Below the pieces are notes generated by a model that did no database searches, had not been told where the DNA came from, and saw nothing but the letters and a program-made list of their open reading frames with translations. From Chrysomallon squamiferum (lineage: Eukaryota > Mollusca > Gastropoda > Neomphalida > Peltospiridae): 64,000 nucleotides of DNA. Below are positions 1-13,427 of the stretch, piece by piece. A program made the translations under genes and the position numbers. The first letter of the stretch is position 1. Each line of letters starts with the position of its first letter. The stretch lies in NCBI GenBank assembly GCA_012295275.1, contig CM022670.1, positions 24,495,755 through 24,559,754 on the forward strand, given 5' to 3'.

Positions 1-149
1 GTAACTGGCGACATCGTCGGGGCCGACGCACGTCGTAGATGATGAGCGTTCTTGTGAAGCCGGGTTTGTTGTCGTGAAAGTCCGTGTCCGTGTGAACGCC
101 GCCGATTTTTCCGAACTACTGTTCCTGTTCGGCCCAACATGGACATCAT
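1..149 (-). CDS. Exon A: partial putative alternative first coding exon (RRxSAP N-terminus family)
   Basis: Product not identified. The minus-strand frame opens with ATGs at 149, 146 and 140 and stays open to the window edge: 49 codons plus two bases, so the 3' end is missing. The third Met begins MLGRTGTVVRKNRR, which aligns without gaps to exons B, C and D. After a basic Gln/His-rich linker comes RRASAP, with its Ser about 39 residues from that Met. The sequence before the ATG is A/T-mixed and lacks the pyrimidine tract plus AG of an acceptor, so a 5' UTR is more likely than an internal exon. CpG is far denser here than in the flanks. Inferred role: an interchangeable N-terminus with a phosphorylatable, 14-3-3-type motif. 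The donor should lie left of position 1. Confidence 0.55.
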   Translation of the reverse strand, partial: MMSMLGRTGTVVRKNRRRSHGHGLSRQQTRLHKNAHHLRRASAPTMSPV

Positions 150-1326
150 ATTGTGAAACCACTTTTTTTAAATAAATGATTTTTATTTCTCTGTTTTCTT
201 CCTTTGACTTTTATATTAGTCAGTACATCGTTTAACTTTGCTTTGAAAGAATTCTCTCCAATGTACAGATTAAAATAACCATATTATCGTTTACAAAAGT
301 TTGTGAAGATCATCATCAGTTAGTTTCTGTTGAAGATACAAGATTCAGGTTATGCGAAACTAACCATTTCTAGTGCAGAAAACCCAGATATTCATTTCGT
401 TGCATATAAAAACCATTAACAGCCATCAGTTCTTGCAAAATGTTCGTAATACACGAATCTAAACGTTCTGCTATTTCTTGATGATTATTAAAGCAGTATT
501 GAAGCTTCCAAGACATTCGGGAAATTTCCTCCACAGATTGGAACGATGGCAAAAAGCAGAATGATTCATTCATAATGAAATTAAACAAACTATCTTCAGG
601 AATGGAATAAGAACAATTCGTACTCAGTTACCCTTTGACTACTAAAAAAAGACGTGTTATGTGTTTCGGTTTTTTACTTTTCAATAAATGCAATCTAAAC
701 TGATATATCATGTAGCACTTCGACAAAAATTGTCTGAACAAATTTTAGCAAAAAATGCTCAGAACAGATAATATTTATCAAGTCCTTTCAGCTCATGAAC
801 TTACTGATTTACTTTCAAATTTTTTTTTTTAGTTCATTAAAACATAGTTATTGCTTGGAACATATGTAAAATTTCAACATCAAAGATGCACACAAGTGGA
901 GAAATCCCGAAAATAAACATCCAAATCCTTAGTGTATCGGTGTTTTTAAAACTGAACAGACTGCAATAGATCATTTTCCTAAACAAAAACTCTTCAAATC
1001 GTTAAAATGATTCAGGCAGTTATAATCCAAAACAGCATAAACGAATATAAGTGCGTTCTTTTTTTTTTTTTTATTATTATTTCCATGTAAATATTATAAC
1101 TCATAACTGTAACTTCCCCAAAGTAAGAGAATCATTAAAAAGTCATTTTGGGTCTTTTCACGTGCGCCTCGACGAGTGATTGGCTGAGCAAGAAAACATT
1201 CCACAATGCAACAGCAGCGTGTCAGGATGATTCCCAAGAATCATAACTGAAACTGTCTCACTACGCATTGAGCCCAGTTAACGAAAATAACAGAAAATTG
1301 TTCAAATAGCGGGTTGAAATCCTTGA

Positions 1327-1346
1327 CATTTTCCCCGGGGAAAATG
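1327..1346. repeat. Perfect 20-bp palindrome
   Basis: CATTTTCCCCGGGGAAAATG is its own reverse complement. A dyad of this kind could be a dimeric transcription-factor site; none is assigned. Confidence 0.5.
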
Positions 1347-1940
1347 AAACTACTTTTGTACGCTTTAAGCCTGCGGTCAAACGGTTCTGCTGACAATAGT
1401 AAGTAAAAATATCATCTGACATTTAGTGTCTGTTTCAGCGAAGAACGAATATGAATAACCCACACGATAATTATTTTATTCTGTATTTTTAAAAAAAAAC
1501 ATCAACACTGGCTATATTTCACCTACATTCTGATACTTTGTTATTGTGAAAGTTATTAAAATAAATCTCTGAATTTAGATTATTCGGTCACAAATCTTTT
1601 GGAAATTGTTACAGTTTATTTTTGAATTCCGGGTTCATTTTCGTTTCAGCGATCGAAAAAGAGTCATATTTAGAATTCGCCTATAATCGAAAAGGGTATA
1701 AAAAAAAATTAAAGAAAATTGTAAAAGAAGAAAACTATGTCGAATATCCAACAGTTATTATAAAGTATATATAAAGAGTAAGAATAAGAATGGTGACAAC
1801 AATATACAAAGTATTCTAAAAAAAAAAGAAAATGGACTAAATTCCAACTGCAATTATTTCAAGAAAATTGCTTTCTGAAGATAAATCAAATAACTGATCA
1901 TTTTAGATAATTAAAAAAGTATAGAAAATAACAGATATTT

Positions 1941-2032
1941 AAAATAAATAAATAAATAAATAAATAAATAAAATAAAATAAAATAAAATAAAATAAAACA
2001 GATAAATACAAATAATACAAAAGGGAACAAAG

Positions 2033-2066
<34 letters not shown>
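1941..2066. repeat. (AAAT)n / (AAAAT)n followed by poly-A
   Basis: Tetramer (AAAT) then pentamer (AAAAT) units cover 1941-1998, and a 27-base A run covers 2040-2066. Confidence 0.9.
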
Positions 2067-2070
<4 letters not shown>

Positions 2071-2518
2071 CAGGGCAAACAAGTTTTATGGGCTTCAGCA
2101 TATAAAACAGCTGTATAAATTTTCCAATAGTCACGCATTTCGGCATTAATGAGCTGGAAATTAAAACTTCTGGCTGGATCTTTTTGCCTTTGGGTGGAGC
2201 AGCCTAAGTCACGATACGCTACAGCTTGGCGGTAATCGCGGGAACTTTCAGGTTCCGTTAATTACTGGGAAATCGCTTGCGGCCCAAATTGTCTTTTTAA
2301 TTGGGAACCACGAGTGTGCGAGATTAATGCCGTACAACTGCAGTACGAATACCCACGCAGCAGAAGAGATTATTAGTTCTAACTTCGTTGACACACCAAG
2401 ACGGATTCAGCACAAGGCGGGCAACACAGAGATTTTCACTTACACTGTTGTTTTGTTTGTTTTTTTAATTTGATTTGGTATACTTTCTAAAATTATTTTA
2501 TTTTAATTAACTGTACCG

Positions 2519-2521
<3 letters not shown>

Positions 2522-2606
<85 letters not shown>
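2522..2606. repeat. (TC)n microsatellite, about 85 bp
   Basis: Nearly pure TC dinucleotides with one interruption near the right end. Confidence 0.97.
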
Positions 2607-3084
2607 CGACTGTAATACAGAAATGAAAACGCTTTAACCAAGAACTGTAACTGCTGTATTAAATGCACAGAAATTTTCTTTTGAGAGATACAGCCAACAG
2701 AGGAGTAATTACTGCAGGTTTAAAGCCAGACAGAAAGCAGTGAAATAAATTCTTTCACTTAAAAACAAATCTGACTCGCTGTTAGCGAGTTCTTTCAAAC
2801 CGAATACAGCAGATAAGGTAATTTAACATAATTTACAAAAGCTGATTTAGTTCGCGCTTTTCGTTTTTCTTTAAGTGTTGATTTCTTTCCAGTCTTCATA
2901 AAATCAGTATAAAATGTTATTACAGGTAAGTTTCAGTCTATTGCTTTGCATAAGAATCACCAGAAAATAAAAACGAAAATATAGCGCTAGAAAAATTGTT
3001 AGAAATGATAATACTATTTCAGTTTTGTCATGTTTTGTTCCTCACTCGAAGACAAACATATACAGAAGTTACTTAAATGCGGCA

Positions 3085-3134
3085 TAACAACAACAACAAC
3101 AACAACAACAACACTAGTAATAATAATAATAATA
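3085..3134. repeat. (CAA)n and (TAA)n microsatellites
   Basis: CAA units run to about 3112 and TAA units from 3116. Confidence 0.9.
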
Positions 3135-3990
3135 ACGGTAATACAACATTAATATAATATTAATAAGAAGAAATAGAAGTAACAATAATATATTTGTATA
3201 TTATATCCTATTTTTATAAATAATGCCAACTTGAATTCTCTTTTTTTATATATATTTTTATTTCATTTTCATTTATATTATTTTAATATTCATTTATTTA
3301 TTCTTTCTTTCTATTTTTAGTCTGAGAATTTAAACACTACCCTTTTTACAGAACAGTAATAATAAAATAATTTGCTCCAAGCAATTGCAGGCAAATTTTG
3401 ATTTTAAAAAAAATTTTTTACGACGAAATAATTGCAGCACCGAGAAATGTGTGTAATGTTTGTACCTGCACGCTCTGCAAATGAAAGACTGTTTAGAATT
3501 CAAAGATCACTTAAATGTCATTAGATACATTTTCAAAGCACTTTTCAAAAAGCTTTGTGTCAAAAGAACTGTTGCCCTCCAGCTATGTTACTAACCTATT
3601 ATGTTGTGGAGCCAGAAAAAGAGGGGAAAAAAAATACACGAAAGCTTCTGATTTTTCTTTGTTTGCTGAACTCAACAAATGCCTATAGAAAGATCTTGGC
3701 TTCTTAAACTTGAACATACATGAATCAATTCACTGCCTAATGCAAAATCGAAAACCAGGTTAAGGAATGAAATGTTAAAATATCAGTTAAAAAGTGATAG
3801 GGATTTTGGCCGTGGGTTCCCAAACAGAATGCTATTTATGTGACAGAACGCAGTAAGTCGAGGATTTTAGTAATAGCATGTTAGTAATGTGAACATTCCG
3901 TTAAAACAGGTAGTCATGTAATAGACTATTAATAATTTGAAGGTACTTTTTAAAACAGGCAATTACAACAAATTTATAACAACACCCTCT

Positions 3991-3991
<1 letters not shown>

Positions 3992-4025
<34 letters not shown>
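3992..4025. repeat. Poly-A tract, 34 bp
   Basis: Uninterrupted A run. No retroelement body was recognised next to it. Confidence 0.9.
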
Positions 4026-4026
<1 letters not shown>

Positions 4027-4494
4027 AAACAAAAACAAACAACATAACAATGACAAGAGCTCGTTGTAAAGAACAAAATGAATGTGAATCTTAACAGACA
4101 TTTATAAATTTCTTTTTCCACTTCACTGTCACCGAAATAACAAATCACTAGGAGTTTAACAAAACCTCATTACGTTAAACACTGACTGCTATTAAATATG
4201 AAAAATACAGGAGATGTTTTGTATGATAATTAAATAAGAGATGCAACTCCGATGTCAACAGGGATTAAGTATACATGGTTGCTCTTGAACGGGTAATTCT
4301 CTGTAACTGTTATTTGTTAATCTTAACTATAAATTGCATTTTGGCTAAAACATTTATCATTGTAATGATTATAATTTAATTTAATAAACAACAGCAACAG
4401 TTCATAACTAAAAATAAAGTAGTATTAACCTTCGGTATTATTAATAAAAAATAGAAAGTGGAATTCAAATTGTAACTGATAAGATAATGGATGA

Positions 4495-4640
4495 TATGAT
4501 GATGATGATTTATGATTACGATGATAATGATGATGATAATGTTAATGGTTACAATAATAACCATAGTTGCTGGAGGTGATATTCCTGATGCTGATACTGA
4601 TATTGACGACGACGACAATGATGATGTAATGATGCTGATA
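4495..4640. repeat. Imperfect (ATG/GAT)n region
   Basis: Diverged ATG and GAC trinucleotides. Open frames across it are low-complexity artefacts. Confidence 0.75.
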
Positions 4641-5429
4641 AAGTTGAAAAATAAACAAATCAGGAAAATATATACAACACTCAAAGCTATAAAATGCCAC
4701 TGTAAACGTGGCAGATATGGTAATTCAAATGACTTCAGTGCCTGACATGCGTCATCTTCCTGTCGAGACCTTTTACCAAGACTCATAAATATTTTAATAA
4801 TACTGTCAAATAACGTTCACTGTGTTGACATTCATTCTCTGTCAGACACCCTTCGCGACTTTCTGGTAATTTCATAAGTCTGTCAGAACCTTGCTCGTAC
4901 TTTCAACGAATGTACTGCGTCTGACGTCAACCTCGCATATCATACAAGTCTGTGAGTAAATTCATGTACAATAATATTTAATATTTATTTAGCTGTTACA
5001 GATATTGAACACTTCGTTCTGCATGATCGTAATGAAATCATAGGAACTTACGACTGCGAAATGCATTATTGTTTTTATTCTTTTCCCCCTACCTTTATAT
5101 TTACTGAAATATTTTATGATTAGTTTTGATTGTGTGAGCAGAAAGCAGTGACATGTTTACAAGAGTGGAGTATCTTGAGTGAAATGTTGAGGTATTGTGT
5201 CTTTAAACTATTTATCTTATATATATATATAATTAGAGAAACGAGAAAAGCGCTAGCGTTGACTCATGCTAACTAGATTTTTAGCACTCGCAACACAGGC
5301 TTTTTTTTTTGCTTGTTTTTCGTAATTTTTTCTGGAACAAATAGATGCGATGCATATATAGCACCATAGTCAAAGAGAGATGAACAGACATGTTTATTTA
5401 CAGACAAATATCAATAGTTTGAAATTGAT

Positions 5430-5502
5430 ATGTATGTATGTATATGTGTGTTTATGTGTGTGTGTGTGCGTGTGCGTGTGTGCGTGTGTGTGTGTGTGTG
5501 TG
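5430..5502. repeat. (TATG)/(TG)n microsatellite
   Basis: TG dinucleotides with CG and TATG variants. Confidence 0.9.
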
Positions 5503-6986
5503 AAAAGATAGATTTGACTAGGTCAGAGAAAAATAATTTGAGTATTCAGATAACACAGTATCCAGTGACTGGGCATAACAAATCCCCCTCATCCTACAGT
5601 TAATCACTATTCCATGAAACAGACTTATCTTTCCTAATGTATGCTGCCGTTTGTCTGAAAACGACAGTTACTGGTACAATAGTCAATTAAAACACTGAAC
5701 ATCTTCATTTTCTTTATCAAGAATTTCAGTTGCTTTACTATTAAATTATCGCATTTCCACTTTATTCTGTTTGAAAGAAAACTCTAACAGTCATGAATAT
5801 TTGTTTCAAAGCGACAAAATGTTCAGTCAATGTTTACCATCTAATATGAGATACGTTTTTAGAAATTACTCTTCAAGTCGCTGCTTCTAAAAGCCTTTCT
5901 ACAAAGCCAACTGACTTTAAGCTTCGCTGATCATACATACTTTTATTTATTCATTTTTAAATTTTTAACTGTTATACATCAAAAAGAATACCATTGATAT
6001 ATTGGAAAACATTTCAGTTAAAATGTGCTTAATTATGATGTTTTTAATACACAAATTGCTGTGAGCTTAATACTAATTTTAATGGTATAACTTGTATGAC
6101 ATTTATTAGTAATGTAATATAATCGTTATGAATTATGCCACTCAGGCAATGCGAAAATTGTACAGACGACCATAATTTCGTGAATAAAAAAATCTTTAAA
6201 ACATTTTAAGAAATATTTAGAATAATAATAATTATTCTTCACCGCCATGATATATTTAATTTTGTTTTCTATTTTCGAAATTAAAAAACTTTCAGAAATA
6301 TTTCATAACCTTTTTTTTTTATGAAACCCAAATTAAAGTTTGTTCATTTTTCTTTCAGTTTCCCAGTATATTCCGGTTTATTAAAATAAAAAACTGTCAG
6401 TTAATCACAATAATCATCATGATTATAATAATATCACAATAAAGCCACGTTTCTGTTTCAAATCTGGTGACGGTAGCGGCACCGTCAGAAGACTGCGACA
6501 AGTGTCATCGCGAGCGTTGATGACATCATTGATGCAAACGAAAACATCAGTTTCTGTTTTATACAGCTAGAGCCAAGTGTATACACCCATACACACCCAT
6601 ACACGCATGAATACATACATACATACACATACGCTAATACGTACATTATTAAACAAACATGCAGATACAGACGCATAAACACCTACATACAGAAACATAC
6701 TTTGTTGTGCACACCCATACAGATATGTACATTATTAAACACACCCAAGTACATTGTTATTATACATACATTATTGTACACACTTGTACACATACACACC
6801 CATACACAGATATGTACATTAATATACACATATAGACTCATATACACTCATACACACATATTTACATTATTAAACATACAGACACATATACACCAATACA
6901 CACATACATATTCATTATATACACATAACAACATACACACTCATACACACATACATATATTATTATATAAAGATACATAAATTATA

Positions 6987-6987
<1 letters not shown>

Positions 6988-7024
<37 letters not shown>
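6988..7024. repeat. (AC)n microsatellite
   Basis: Pure AC run at the end of a long cryptic ACAT-rich stretch. Confidence 0.95.
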
Positions 7025-7030
<6 letters not shown>

Positions 7031-7630
7031 CCATAAACACAAACACTGCATCCACATACATACACGTTTCATATTTAAAAAACACATCATATTGATTTAT
7101 GCTACACAGGATTATACGTTGTGAAATTTCCAGAAATATCGAATGAAGAATTTTGCATAAAGCTGAAATTTTGTCGAAATCTTTTCTGAATTTAACGCAT
7201 TCATTTGTCCTTCATTTTTTGGTTACGTGGTCAATTAGTAACGATTTGAAATAAAAAAAATTTACTGGATATTAACTGGGCACTTTCCACGGTATTTCAG
7301 TCTTTATCAGAAGAATATTTACCAAAATCAAACTAATACATCAAAATAATGTTATAGAATTTCAAAGAAATCAGACAATAGCTGTGTAATCAATCGTTTA
7401 AAATAAATTTACCCTGAATACACGCAGTATATTCATGTATATGTATGCATTTGTGAATGTATGTATTTGTGTGTGCAAGAAAACTATACGAAACTTTTCA
7501 GAGAAAAATTTACATGCTTTTGAAAAATTTAGTTTCTCGTCTGTTTAACAACATTCAGACAGTGATCTCGTACACAACAAACCTTTATTTCGAGAAAAAC
7601 CTCGGACGATTTCGACATTTTACCCGATAC

Positions 7631-7846
7631 CTCTACAGCAGCATCTTTGACAGCGGATTTCAGCGATAGCTTGCCCATGCCTAACGGGACATCCTTGCTC
7701 TGGCCACCGATCGGAGCTCGTGGGTGATGGTTGACTGCAAGGGGAGCCGAGTATCTTCGAGCAGCTAGTCTCGTTTTCGTCCGACGAATGGTGGAACGAT
7801 TCCGGCGAGCAATGGTACCTTTTCGCGCCAAAACTGAAACACTCAT
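7631..7846 (-). CDS. Exon B: putative alternative first coding exon (RRxSAP family), 72 codons
   Basis: Product not identified. The ATG at 7846 starts MSVSVLARKGTIARRNR, aligned without gaps to the MLxRxGTxxRKNR block of exons A, C and D. RRYSAP follows with Ser at residue 33. The tail has a GKLSLKSAVK stretch resembling the GECISLKAVK end of exon D. I end the exon at 7631, where GAG is followed by GTATCG. This is a weaker donor than in C or D but gives the same phase 0. The frame runs on to 7529, and a phase-1 alternative (G|GTAAAA) lies a few bases downstream, so the 3' edge is less certain. No acceptor-like tract precedes the ATG. The segment is GC- and CpG-richer than its surroundings. 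Confidence 0.55.
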
Positions 7847-10097
7847 TATGAATTAAAGTTCGTTGGCTTTCCAGTATCGATGATAGAACAATTTATGATA
7901 TTTTCGTATGGTCGAAGGTGTTATCCATCCTCTGCTCACACGCAAAGTAAAAAGGGAAATGAATTATGTCGCAGCTTCGAGGAGAGTAGATATTTGAGTA
8001 GAAATTTTGAGTCGTGTGAAGATTTCCATCTGTTTTGTGCACAGCAGCAGAACGATTAATATTTTCTGCCACTGAGATATCTTTAGCATTAGAAGACGTC
8101 TTCACATTCACTTTGCTTAGTGAGGCAATTTTTCAAACTGATGCTGTACTCTGAGTACAGTTATTATTGCCAGACCTGTGTTATTCCAAAATGCGTTATG
8201 TCGAGAAAATACACATTTGTTTTAAGTCAGATATTTTTAATTTTTTTTTTTTTTTTTTTAAATGCGAAATTGAAGACATGTAGATACTCGTGATAAATGA
8301 TAAAACATTTAAGCGCACGTTTTATGGAATCTGTTGAAGGTGTTGCTGGACAACATCATTTAGCGTGTCTCTCCCGTCCAAGGTGATCCATCTTCGATCA
8401 CACAATGGAGGGTCATCATTTACGACATTTTTTTTTTACAATGATTTACACACGCTGATGGTGTCTGAGATAAAATTGCATCCGCCAAGTTTTCATAATA
8501 GTAGCTAATCAACAACCATCTCGTCGCTTTTAAGAGCAGGACGGAATAATATCCCAAGGTTTGTGTTAACACTGATCCATTGTCCATACTGTCGTCACCA
8601 AAGTCGTAAATCTCAACCAGAGCAAATGTGGCTGAGAGGCTTCTGGTTATCGTTACAAACGTATCATCCTTTTAATTAAAAATCTCTCCCAGCTAATATA
8701 TAGCTTAAGAGAATAGAGAGTACGATGGGTGACGTAACTGGCAATTATTTGAAAGGTAATCAAAATGAGATCAGCGTATAAGGGGGGAACATGTGATGAT
8801 AGTAAGAGAGTGATAGTAGAGACCAAAATGGGAAGAAAAGTGAGCGAGAAAAAAAATGAAAAATGAAAAAAACAGACTGACATTAACAATCCGCGATATA
8901 TACAAATGTGTGTGTGTGTGTGCGTGTGTATGTGTGCGAGAGGGAGGGACAGAGAGACACAGAGAGATAGAGAGAGAGACATGTCGTGGACAAGTAACGT
9001 AGAATAACATAATACAGGGTAGTGAAAACACACCTCCCCCAGTTACATTCCTCATTCACCAAAATCCTCATAAACATTCTGCATTGTGTTGAAACATGAA
9101 GTGTAAATGTCCAGTGATTTGACATCAGAGATTTGTTTTGTTTTTTAATATAAAGCAATAAGCTCGTCACACTTTGTTCAGGTGTCTCATAAGTGCTGGA
9201 CAGTTATTAATATGTCGTAGTGGCAGAACACGTAATGCGTTTGTTATAAACCGCACTGCTCTGAGCGAGATGTGAACAGTCTCGTCTGAAGTTATATCAC
9301 ATGTTTACGTGTTACGTCTACCATTTAGGCCAGATTCGGACGATCATGTGTACAGCGATTATAATCTCACCGGATATTTCAGGACAGTAATTGTCTCCTT
9401 TATTAATAGCAGGGCTTTAACGTATTATTCATTTATTTCCATAACTGAGTTTATTCATTCTAAATATCATGCCAGTTCAAATAATTAAATATGCGCATCC
9501 CATCCAGACGGACAGTCAGAGACACAGACACACACACAAACACACTCTAGCACAAATACATGTAATATATACCAACATAATGCACACGCCATTTATACCG
9601 TCAAGTGAGAAAGTACCCCGCTGATAAGAAACACAGTGCAAGCACGTATCTACAGGATAATGAAGGATACAACCATGCGACAGGAATTCATTTAAGCAGT
9701 GAATAAGAAAACAAACTAGCCACTCACGTATAGTAAATGTGCTATGTCAGTTCAACGCTAGTTATTACTCTCGAGCTTCAAACCATATTCGTGCGAATGG
9801 CAGTTAAAGTAAGTATATCAGGAATATTACGAGAGCATCAGGAGTATTTAATACGTTTATTTTACGATCGATAACACAGAAGATAACAGTTATTTTCTAC
9901 GTGATGAATGTCTGGAGTGTAATGCGGTGATGCACAAATGGATGTCGGTTTTACTCATATATATCATAATATAAACTGCATCTGCATACAGTGCATTGAT
10001 TTATAATAATGAAAGACGTTATATACTTTTCAGAGATTTATAAATCTGAACAGTTTTGCATGCCATTGCTTGTAAAAGTACATTCATATATAAATAA

Positions 10098-10133
10098 TAC
10101 ATACATACATACATACATACATACATACATACA
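10098..10133. repeat. (ATAC)n microsatellite left of the SINE
   Basis: Perfect ATAC units followed by ATCCACAC variants up to about 10,170. Confidence 0.95.
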
Positions 10134-10170
10134 TCCACACACATACATACATCCACACGCATTCATACAC

Positions 10171-10342
10171 AAAGTTGTCGTGAGGGCCGAATGGCCTGCT
10201 ACGGAGGGCGGGCTATTGGGTGGCATAAGTTCGAGTCTCGTCAGCGGCATCTGACTTTCTCCTCATGTGCCAGTGCGTTCCCGAATATTGTCTATATACT
10301 GAGACTAATAAGAGACACATGAGACAGAGATGTTCAGTCCTA
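10171..10342 (+). mobile_element. Probable tRNA-derived SINE
   Basis: A GC-rich, non-repetitive body sits between two (ATAC)n runs. The first ~75 bases look tRNA-like: TGGCCTGCTACGG resembles an A box, and AGTTCGAGTCT, about 38 bases further, resembles the B box consensus GGTTCGANTCC. A roughly 100-base tRNA-unrelated part follows and runs straight into (ATAC)n, as a SINE tail would. A functional tRNA is unlikely because clean acceptor and anticodon stems are not evident. Confidence 0.5.
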
Positions 10343-10376
10343 AATACATACATACATACATACATACATACATACA
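10343..10376. repeat. (ATAC)n tail right of the SINE
   Basis: Pure ATAC units directly abut the SINE body. Confidence 0.9.
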
Positions 10377-11584
10377 CACAGTACAAAATGATGGACGTGG
10401 ATAGCTGTTATCCTTGGGTCCATGCATCATTTATAACAGTTAATGAGTGTTTACAGTTGTACGCACTAAGAAATAATTGTGTCAAAACCTAAGCCCAAAG
10501 ACAACTGCTGTAATGACCTGCAGGCGAACACGTCTGTTTGTGATGACGACAAGAGTTCATTTGTGCTCGATACCTTGATAAACAGTCATTAAAAGCTTCT
10601 CGCTGACAAACAAACTGGAACAGGACATGAAATGCAGTACCCTCCAGTGAAGTCGCTCACAGAAATATCTGCAGATGGCATTGTTTCTTGATAATTACTG
10701 TGAAACGGCTGTTTATTAAAATCTCCACTCAAGCGTCTTTTGACAACACGCGAACCAAGGACGTATTGTTTGTGGGCAAACACAGTGCGTACGAGTGTTT
10801 TTCTCGATCGTAGACCAGCTAGTAAGAGTTTTGTAAAGAATCTTTGTTAACGGCTTAATGCACAAGAAGAAATGACGCAAATATTAACATAATTATTATT
10901 TACCCGCGAGCTTAGTATACGTGGCAAATACAGAATATTGTTTAGAAATTGCACTGAGGCCTTTGAAACAGGAACTGCAGTTATGAAAAATACATAGTAT
11001 ATGTACATACTTATGCATTATATACGTAGAAAAATACACGCATGTATATGGAAATTCCTAACCATGTCGGGTTTATGTTTGACAAAATAGTCGGAGCTCG
11101 GTGGTATCGATGGAAGGAAAGGATGACATCTGGTTTAAAGACATCTCAACATATTTTAACATTTATCACTAGCAAATCTCAGGCATCTGATTTTGATATA
11201 AAGAGAAAATCTTTTTTCACATTACAGGGTACACTCGGTGGTTAGTCGTTGTTTTATATGCTCTGTCTGTCTATGTACATAATATACAGCTTGACATTCT
11301 GATGTCACTGTATACTCAGTAACATCTACAAATCGATGCATCAATAATACATAAAAAAAATTGCAGAAGGCTGTGAATTATTCACAACGAAACGAGATAA
11401 ATGTTTTAATTTATTTATAAAATATGACACTAAGATTGCAGGTATTTTACACAGGCGTGCTATAAATAAAAGACTGATGAATATTTGCTCGACAAGACAA
11501 TATACTATTGTTATAGGTTTAGATTTGACATTATTCTTTCTGCCGTGGTCAAATCTTAGTGTTGTGAGCGTCACAAAAAGAACC

Positions 11585-11642
<58 letters not shown>
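11585..11642. repeat. (AT)n then (ATAG)n
   Basis: AT dinucleotides to 11,610, then ATAG tetramers. Confidence 0.95.
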
Positions 11643-11644
<2 letters not shown>

Positions 11645-11999
11645 AACAAAAAAGACACTAGCGAGTATGTATATAAAATAATCACATATACAAGAAAACA
11701 CCAGTGAAATAGTACATAAAAGAATAACACAGTGTGTGTCTATGTGTGTTTTACTATATACGTCTGAAATTCCAAAAACATTGCCATACCCGAATAAAAG
11801 ATTTATTCAATATCCTTTATTATAATTTACTTTTTTAGACAGTGTCAAGATACCAGTATTGCTAAACATTCATTTCAAAAATTAAAATAAAGGACATAAC
11901 AAATAATGATGTATAATGGAGTTCGCATCATATGTCTAAACAGTGATTCCTGTGTTTCCGTTTATAAGAGAATTTTTTTCCTGTTAATAATTCGATAGA

Positions 12000-12001
<2 letters not shown>

Positions 12002-12031
<30 letters not shown>
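12002..12031. repeat. Poly-A tract, 30 bp
   Basis: Uninterrupted A run. Confidence 0.9.
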
Positions 12032-12033
<2 letters not shown>

Positions 12034-12409
12034 ATCTTTTGGTCTATTATTGCAAACCTAAACCTTCATTATTAACAACACATAACGGTTTTTATATAGT
12101 TTTTCTAATAACAAACCCGGCATGCACTGTAATAACGGTACAAAAAATATTAACGTAAAACCAATTGACGTTGTACAAAATGGATCCTAGACCCATTTTC
12201 GTTATTTTACGTGTGTTGCTCGTTTCATTAACAGGCTTCTTGATGAGTAACGACGCTGGTATAAAACGCTTTTTTTTTTCTTCTCCTCAGTTTTAGGAAA
12301 TATCGACCAAAGAAAACATGGCATATCGAAATTTGTTATTTTCGTTATCAAGACATTATCACCATTAACATTTCCGCCAAACTTTCATCTTTGTATCAGT
12401 GCTGAAGTT

Positions 12410-12590
12410 ATTATTATCATTATTATGATTATGATTATGATTATTATTATCATTATTATTATTAGTAGTATTAATAGTAGTAGTAATAATAGTAATAGTA
12501 GCAGCAGCAACAGTAGTAATAGTAGTAGTAGTAGTAATAGTAATATTATTATTATTGTTACTTATTATTGTTGTTGTTGTTGATGATGGT
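12410..12590. repeat. Compound ATT/TAG/TTG trinucleotide field
   Basis: Blocks of ATT, ATG, TAG, CAG and TTG trinucleotides succeed each other, as in old diverged microsatellites. Confidence 0.85.
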
Positions 12591-13289
12591 CTTACGGTCC
12601 TTGTTATTGTTGTCTGTATAAAATTAAAAAAATATATATTGTTATTAAGTTATTAATATTGTTTTTTTCCTTTCTCTTTCCTTTATTTTTATCCCTCCCT
12701 GTTTAATTTCATTTAACCATTTATTTCATTTTGGATGCTTTTTTGTTTTCTTAAACGCAAATGAAATGTTTAACATCTCAATCAATTACAGAGATAACTT
12801 TTCTTTGACAGTCCAAGCAACCATAGCCGTTGTCTGTTGTAGTGTGAAATGAAGTAATAAAATAGTCAACTTTTAAAAATGAATTTTCACTGACAGCGTA
12901 TTTTCTTTTTCATGGGAAGATTAAAAAAAGTTAAAATTGATAGCAGATTTAAAATAAATTAAAAAAAAGATGGCACAATAAATTACAGCATAATATAATA
13001 TAATATAATAAATATAAAAATTAGAGAATGAAAAAAAAAAAAACCAAAACCTGAATGATAACTGAATGATATTGAATATCTTCATAATACTTTGAATTTT
13101 ATTTATTTAATTAATTATTTTATTTTTGGCCAAAAAATAAGGTTAGGAATGAATACCTGATTTATTCATTTAATTATGTCTGAATGAATATTTTGAAACC
13201 AACTAATTTAGATAAATAATTATCTGAAAATGAAAACTGGCACATTTACCACCATCGATACTACTACTTTCACCACGGCCACAACAACC

Positions 13290-13375
13290 ACTCCTAGTGC
13301 AACCCTACTGTTACTACTACTACTTCAATTTCAACTACAACCACAGCTACTACTACAACTACTACTACAATGATG

Positions 13376-13426
<51 letters not shown>

Positions 13427-13427
13427 T
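13290..13427. repeat. (CTA)n-like then (AAT)n
   Basis: Imperfect ACT/CAA triplets lead into a pure AAT run at 13,377-13,427. The Asn-rich frame across it is an artefact. Confidence 0.9.

Larger units (their letters stand above)
150..7630. other. Noncoding stretch between exons A and B
   Basis: Apart from the simple repeats listed separately I see no gene. It holds cryptic (ACAT) sequence at about 6,570-6,965 and a GC-richer, non-repetitive patch at about 2,150-2,430 with no recognisable protein match. If the first-exon model holds, this is exon A's upstream region and part of the introns of B, C and D. Confidence 0.5.

Noticed and set aside
370-573. 67-residue non-repetitive minus-strand open frame upstream of exon A
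   Set aside because: Protein-like composition, but no recognisable domain, no clear splice sites and a length expected by chance; not called as a gene.
7893-8111. Open frame just upstream of exon B
   Set aside because: No motifs and no splice link to exon B; more likely 5' UTR or promoter sequence.
10180-10255. True tRNA gene
   Set aside because: A-box and B-box-like sequences are present, but acceptor, D and anticodon stems do not form a clean cloverleaf; a SINE head fits better.
10589-10783. Minus-strand frame containing KRRLSG, possibly another kinase-site exon
   Set aside because: It lacks the MLxRxGTxxRKNR block and the SAP part of the family and has no ATG at its start, so it was not added to the cluster.
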